A stretch of DNA of 35,500 nt from Macrococcoides caseolyticum (GTDB lineage: Bacteria; Bacillota; Bacilli; Staphylococcales; Staphylococcaceae). The stretch spans positions 1 through 35,500 of the forward strand of contig NZ_JAHCPS010000015.1 in assembly GCF_021366795.1 (NCBI RefSeq). The letters run 5' to 3'. Shown piece after piece: positions 32,662-35,500 of this stretch. A program made the translations under genes and the position numbers. The first letter of the stretch is position 1; every line of letters begins with the position of its first letter. A model generated the notes under the pieces. It searched no databases. It saw nothing but the letters and a program-made list of their open reading frames with translations, and had not been told where the DNA came from.

Positions 32662-32700
32662 AAAAGTGTCTATCTGAATTTGGATAGACACTTTTATTTC
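32662..32700. terminator. terminator between convergent small genes
   Basis: Perfect 13-bp stem AAAAGTGTCTATC / GATAGACACTTTT with an 8-base loop, followed by TATTTC on the plus strand. It also lies about 55 bases past the stop of the SAM-riboswitch-controlled gene on the minus strand. Confidence 0.8.
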
Positions 32701-32750
32701 TATATTGGTTCTACTGTTACATTATATCCTTCGATAACAAATTCAATTAT

Positions 32751-32936
32751 TTATTCGGACTCACGACTTGTGGCTCTGTATATTGCCTCGAGATGAAGTA
32801 CTTCTTCGTCTAGGGCATTTAATTCTGTTTTTAGCTGTGATATTTTCGCTGCTCTCCACACACTAGAAGCCCAGTTCGTTGGTTTCTTCAATTGTACCTC
32901 GATTAATTCTGATAATACATCTGCTCTTGTTCTCAT
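32751..32936 (-). CDS. 61-residue protein under a SAM-I riboswitch, function unknown
   Basis: Small soluble, helix-rich protein: MRTRADVLSELIEVQLKKPT, then WRAAKISQLKTELNALDEEV, ending SRESE. The second part looks like a short coiled coil (I..LKTELNALDEEVLHLEAIY). No family recognised, no membrane segment, no metal motif. AAGGAGTG six bases before the ATG makes translation very likely. It starts about 30 bases after the terminator of a complete SAM-I riboswitch on the same strand, so it should be made when SAM is low. No methionine, cysteine or SAM-related gene lies downstream before the terminator at 32662-32700. Confidence 0.7.
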   Translation of the reverse strand: MRTRADVLSELIEVQLKKPTNWASSVWRAAKISQLKTELNALDEEVLHLEAIYRATSRESE

Positions 32937-32961
32937 TGAAAACACTCCTTTAAAGTTTTTT

Positions 32962-33110
32962 ACAATAAAAATAAGCTCATCTCAAAGAAAGAAGAGCTTA
33001 AGTAAGAACTTCTTATCTTTCAAGATTACTTCTTGTTGGAATTAGCACAGTGCATACGCCTGTTGCTGAGGTTTCATAGGGCCAAGTCCCTCCACCTGCT
33101 CTGAATAAGA
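32962..33110 (-). promoter_or_regulatory. second SAM-I riboswitch (S box), minus strand
   Basis: Read on the minus strand, TCTTAT (33105-33110) pairs with ATAAGA (33011-33016). Between them are the S-box core blocks CAGAGCAGGTGGAGGGA, GGCCCTATGAAACCTCAGCA and TGTGCTAATTCC. The platform is a terminator: TAAGCTC (32994-33000) pairs with GAGCTTA (32972-32978) and is followed by TTTTTATTG. All parts of a transcription-terminating SAM switch are present. It leads into a 61-codon gene, not into a known methionine gene. Confidence 0.9.
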
Positions 33111-33134
33111 TACGAGCTATTTTTTTGTAAATTT

Positions 33135-33140
33135 ATTATA
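33135..33140 (-). promoter_or_regulatory. -10 of the second SAM riboswitch transcript
   Basis: TATAAT on the minus strand, about 25 bases before the first helix of the aptamer. The -35 (around CTTTAA) is poor. Confidence 0.45.
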
Positions 33141-33213
33141 GCATATTTTCTCTATGTTTAAAGACTATTTTGTAGATATTGTTATATAATGTTAGTTGAA
33201 AAGGGAGTGTGTA

Positions 33214-33267
33214 ATGATAAAACCTTTAAGAATAATGATTTTAGGATTTATATTATTGCTATTATAG
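33214..33267 (+). CDS. 17-codon hydrophobic micro-ORF
   Basis: MIKPLRIMILGFILLLL, following AAAGGGAGTG at ideal spacing and a TATAAT at 33185-33190. A short positively charged start followed by an unbroken hydrophobic run would insert in the membrane, as do many type I toxins and leader-type peptides. It may also be a chance ORF. Its last bases overlap the end of a convergent micro-ORF. Confidence 0.35.
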   Translation: MIKPLRIMILGFILLLL

Positions 33268-33396
33268 ATGCTTAGAATCATTCTTTTTGAATGTAACTTC
33301 TATAACTTTATTAATCTTTTGTTTTAAAGTAATATCACGTTTCATTATTATATCTAAGATTTCCAATAGCTTAGAATTCTGAACAATTTTCTCCAT
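33262..33396 (-). CDS. 44-codon micro-ORF
   Basis: Starts MEKIVQNSKLLEILDIIMKR and ends KKNDSKHL: Lys-rich, helix-forming, no signal peptide. The ribosome binding site AAGGGAGG is strong and overlaps the stop codon of the micro-ORF just upstream, so the two are probably translated together. No family recognised. Confidence 0.45.
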   Translation of the reverse strand: MEKIVQNSKLLEILDIIMKRDITLKQKINKVIEVTFKKNDSKHL

Positions 33397-33407
33397 AATA
33401 TCCTCCC

Positions 33408-33500
33408 TTATTTATCTCGTCTAAATTCTCCACCGAATGCACCAATCATATCTGTAATTATAATCACAACAGCTTTTACGATATTTCCTAGAATCTCCAT
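33408..33500 (-). CDS. 30-codon amphipathic or hydrophobic micro-ORF
   Basis: Starts MEILGNIVKAVVIIITDMIG and ends GEFRRDK. A hydrophobic helix with charged ends and no cysteines, the size range of delta-lysin/phenol-soluble modulins, leaderless bacteriocins or type I toxins; none can be assigned by eye. ACGGAGG sits at good spacing before the ATG, a TATAAT lies about 30 bases further upstream, and a TACCA...TGGTA inverted repeat (33536-33551) lies beside it. First gene of a two-peptide unit with the 44-codon ORF. Confidence 0.5.
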   Translation of the reverse strand: MEILGNIVKAVVIIITDMIGAFGGEFRRDK

Positions 33501-33589
33501 AATAGAACCTCCGTATCAATAGGTTAATATTATATTACCACTTAACTGGTATATTAATCCAATGATTGATTATCAAACCAAATTAATGA

Positions 33590-34033
33590 TTTTCTTTTAC
33601 GGTTAATAGAAATCAACAAAAGTATTACAAAGCATTTGAAGAAACGTCTCATTTTTTTAATAAAGGTGAATTGACGCCTTTTATAAATACGATTTTTGAT
33701 ATATTAATTGAGGGACAGGAAAACATTATTGAGCAGATGATTGAAAATCTGGCATTGATTAAATGCTTTGAAGTGGGGGTTAGTAGGTTACAACTTACTA
33801 ATCAAGAAAATATGATTTTGTATTATTTGATACAGGATAAAGTATTCGGTAGTAAGTATTCTAAACTTACGTTGATAGAATTGACGCAAATTTCAGGTTT
33901 ATCAAGAAACAAGGTAGATCAGATTATTAACAAGCATTCTGATAACTTGACGGAAGTTAAAAGTAAACCGAAGATTTACGAAATAAACGACGTGTTTTTA
34001 AATAAATTAAGAGAAATGAGTAATGAGTATTAA
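33590..34033 (+). pseudogene. C-terminal remnant of a Fic-family gene
   Basis: The open frame from 33590 reads NRNQQKYYKAFEETSHFFNK, then GELTPFINTIFDILIEGQ. This is the NR..YY.A.E....G.LT.F. segment that in Fic (AMPylating) proteins follows the catalytic domain. Residues after it look like a C-terminal winged helix (LTLIELTQISGLSRNKVDQI). The catalytic HPFxxGNGR motif and everything before it are absent: the frame is stopped at 33587-33589 and the micro-ORF region lies upstream. A TTG at 33671 would give 120 residues but its AAGGTG is too close. I read it as a truncated gene; Fic assignment is from pattern memory. Confidence 0.6.
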
Positions 34034-34059
34034 CTGATTGATATATAAGTGGTTTAAAT

Positions 34060-34098
34060 AATAATCAGGTACCTGTTTAGGCACCTGATTATTTTTAT
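34060..34098. terminator. terminator between the Fic remnant and the membrane gene
   Basis: AATAATCAGGT / ACCTGATTATT perfect 11-bp stem, 12-base loop, then TTTTATT. Placed between convergent genes; it serves both. Confidence 0.78.
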
Positions 34099-34637
34099 TG
34101 TACAACTTTCTTTTTCTTTGTCCATATAAAATAGCTGATGGTAATCATCAAATCAATAAAAAGAACGACTTGCCAGACATTCATAATTGAAAGTAGTGTT
34201 TCTTTTGAACCTGCATTATCGGTGAACAGTGTCATTAAAGTAATCAGCCCATACGCGATACAAAATGCAATGATGTTTTTAACGAAACTGATAGCATATT
34301 GTTTTGCATGATCTAAACCATAATATTTAACTGGAGTAGCTTCGTTAAGCACTAAAGCTTTAAATTTCCCGTCAGCCCATTGGACTAACTGTTTCCCAAA
34401 CATGATAGATACTGCAATATAAACAGCGGCAAGTCCATGGGCAAATTCAGCTTTCCCACCCAATGCTAAATGAATAGAAGTCGCAATGAGTAAGAATAAG
34501 TCAACTGCAATAGTACTTGATAAAAAGATGTTGCCTAATAACTTTTTTTGAAATACGTAGCGACAAACCAGTCCAGATACAATGAATACCCAGAATAATA
34601 GTTCTGCTGCAATAATAAGCATTACAATAATGTTCAT
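34095..34637 (-). CDS. membrane protein, YmcC-like
   Basis: 180-residue integral membrane protein with about five hydrophobic segments and a basic C-terminus (WTKKKKVVQ). It resembles B. subtilis YmcC in size and layout, and there too the gene lies beside a TetR gene (pksA); this identity is from memory. The ATG (MNIIVMLIIAAELL) preceded by GGAGTG decides the start over an upstream frame that overlaps the regulator gene. It begins 4 bases after the tetR stop, so it is very likely co-transcribed and controlled by it. Function unknown. Confidence 0.7.
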   Translation of the reverse strand: MNIIVMLIIAAELLFWVFIVSGLVCRYVFQKKLLGNIFLSSTIAVDLFLLIATSIHLALGGKAEFAHGLAAVYIAVSIMFGKQLVQWADGKFKALVLNEATPVKYYGLDHAKQYAISFVKNIIAFCIAYGLITLMTLFTDNAGSKETLLSIMNVWQVVLFIDLMITISYFIWTKKKKVVQ

Positions 34638-34641
34638 ATCA

Positions 34642-35223
34642 TCACTCCATCCATGAATGTATTTCATCAGATATTATTTCTACAATCAATTCATTTGAAA
34701 GTTGATCGGGTTGATATAATTTGTGCAACGCTAGTCCATCTATCAATGCGTGTAATTTATGTACAGCTTTTTCTTTGTTAATGTTTGATTTAAGAAGCTG
34801 TTTAGACTTTAATATTTCATATACTTTTTCAGATAAGATATATATTTCATTACTCATTGATTGATCAACTGATGCACTATTTTGATTTTGAACAGCTAGC
34901 CACACAATCATATCTGCTCTTCTTTTCTTATCTAATGGTATCGTGAGTAGAATGGCTTGTATCATACGTTGAATAACGTGCTCTGTTTGGTCCGTAAATA
35001 TTTCAATGATTTGATGTTCAATTTCTTTTGTCAATTGAGCAAGAATATCTTCTAATAAAACTGAATGATTAGGATAATAGTATCTTACTTGTCCTGTGGT
35101 CATATTAGCCGCATTTGCAATGCTTCGTACAGAAGTACCAATACGCCCATGCTCCTGAATATTTTGATATGCAATCTCTAGAATATGTTGTTTTTTCTCT
35201 TCATGATTTACGATTTTAGGCAT
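34642..35223 (-). CDS. TetR-family transcriptional regulator
   Basis: 193-residue repressor. The N-terminal TetR helix-turn-helix (about residues 10-55) reads GTSVRSIANAANMTTGQVRY followed by YYPN. The C-terminal helical ligand domain contains the motif RRADMIVWLAVQNQN. The start MPKIVNHEEKK and neighbour resemble B. subtilis PksA. AAGGAG before the ATG. Two operator-like palindromes lie just upstream, so it probably represses itself and the membrane protein gene behind it; ligand unknown. Confidence 0.88.
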   Translation of the reverse strand: MPKIVNHEEKKQHILEIAYQNIQEHGRIGTSVRSIANAANMTTGQVRYYYPNHSVLLEDILAQLTKEIEHQIIEIFTDQTEHVIQRMIQAILLTIPLDKKRRADMIVWLAVQNQNSASVDQSMSNEIYILSEKVYEILKSKQLLKSNINKEKAVHKLHALIDGLALHKLYQPDQLSNELIVEIISDEIHSWME

Positions 35224-35237
35224 AATTCAACTCCTTT

Positions 35238-35255
35238 TTAATACACGTGTAATAA
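35238..35255. promoter_or_regulatory. TetR operator-like palindrome 1
   Basis: TTAATACA-CG-TGTAATAA, 8-base arms with one mismatch, 15 bases upstream of the tetR start codon. Shares the TAATACA/TGTA core with the second site. Confidence 0.6.
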
Positions 35256-35265
35256 TATATTTTTA

Positions 35266-35287
35266 TTTTAATACATGTGTATTAAAA
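35266..35287. promoter_or_regulatory. TetR operator-like palindrome 2
   Basis: TTTTAATACA-TG-TGTATTAAAA, perfect 10-base arms around a 2-base centre. Two copies spaced about 30 bases apart upstream of tetR point to cooperative autorepression. The 120 bases beyond hold no recognisable gene. Confidence 0.65.
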
Positions 35288-35405
35288 TAGTCAAAAGATT
35301 TCATGTTGATTGATTTCGCGTTGAGTAGATCGATATTAATATCCAGATTTATTAGTAGATAGAGTAATATTTTCGAATGCTTTATTAGGTGTAAATGGCG
35401 GTTAT

Positions 35406-35453
35406 AAAATGTAGGAAAATGGCGAAATGAAAATGCTGTTTTTCCTACATTTT
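35406..35453 (-). terminator. terminator-like hairpin
   Basis: Perfect 14-bp stem AAAATGTAGGAAAA / TTTTCCTACATTTT with a 20-base loop; T-rich on both sides. It follows the possible gene end at 35461 on the minus strand. Confidence 0.65.
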
Positions 35454-35460
35454 TTCTTTT

Positions 35461-35500
35461 TTAAAATATATAATCATGTCTTAACTCAATCTTCGATTGG
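35461..35500 (-). CDS. possible 3' end of a gene entering from the right
   Basis: On the minus strand an open frame enters from the window edge, reads QSKIELRHDYIF and stops at TAA eight bases before a strong terminator hairpin. Only 12 codons are visible, so the evidence is essentially the position of the hairpin. Confidence 0.25.
   Translation of the reverse strand, partial: QSKIELRHDYIF

Noticed and set aside
32937-33140. T-box or tRNA-like element ahead of the 61-codon gene
   Set aside because: The conserved blocks (GGAGGGA, CCTATGAAACC, TGTGCTAATTCC) and P1 pairing are those of a SAM-I aptamer; no T-box specifier or anticodon-like structure fits.

Overview
The window is low-G+C Firmicute chromosome and most resembles Staphylococcaceae, best matching Macrococcus (inference). 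The core gene order pckA / S-box-metK / yidD / Nudix / NERD / LPXTG nucleotidase / crcB pair / short transaldolase looks like the staphylococcal neighbourhood. However, the menaquinone genes menFDHB and menEC lie side by side, as in Bacillus, whereas from memory they are split in S. aureus. The restriction-modification pair is of the Sau3AI (GATC) type.

Left half (about 1-20,000), metabolic core. menA diverges from the operon menF-menD-menH-menB. A strong terminator and a second hairpin follow, then menE-menC. Together these turn chorismate into menaquinone (only ubiE/menG and the polyprenyl synthase are not in view). Next come a LolA-like lipoprotein with yidD, a Nudix hydrolase with an alpha/beta hydrolase, and pckA. 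pckA is divergent from metK, which sits behind a textbook SAM-I riboswitch. After that are a tiny acidic lipoprotein, a NERD-domain membrane protein, a sortase-anchored AdsA-like 5'-nucleotidase with TTE-rich repeats, a two-gene fluoride channel (crcB pair; the second gene appears to start at AUA), a small membrane protein and a transaldolase.

Middle (20,000-26,100). A lone protein is homologous to the N-terminal domain of the HNH endonuclease found 10 kb further on. It is followed by an alanine/sodium symporter and a tightly overlapping nosL-nosD-nosL-nosY-nosF operon. That operon is the copper-assembly machinery of nitrous-oxide reductase, but no nosZ is present in the window.

Accessory region (26,280-33,600). 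Two small unknown acidic genes precede a defence cassette: a Sau3AI-like endonuclease, an unknown protein with a PD-(D/E)XK-like pattern, a GATC-type C5 methyltransferase, a divergent HNH endonuclease and an XRE regulator. A GATC-centred palindrome lies between the -35 and -10 of a methyltransferase promoter. Further right are small orphan genes. There is a second complete SAM-I riboswitch that controls only a 61-codon gene of unknown function, then three micro-ORFs with good ribosome binding sites, then the C-terminal remnant of a Fic-family gene.

Right end (34,060-35,500). A TetR regulator with two operator-like palindromes precedes a membrane protein (a ymcC/pksA-like pair). A terminator and the possible tail of one more gene follow.

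The most unusual points are the orphan SAM riboswitch, the micro-ORF cluster beside it, the GATC-marked control region with the extra nuclease-like gene in the restriction cassette, the nosZ-less nos operon, and the AUA start proposed for the second crcB.
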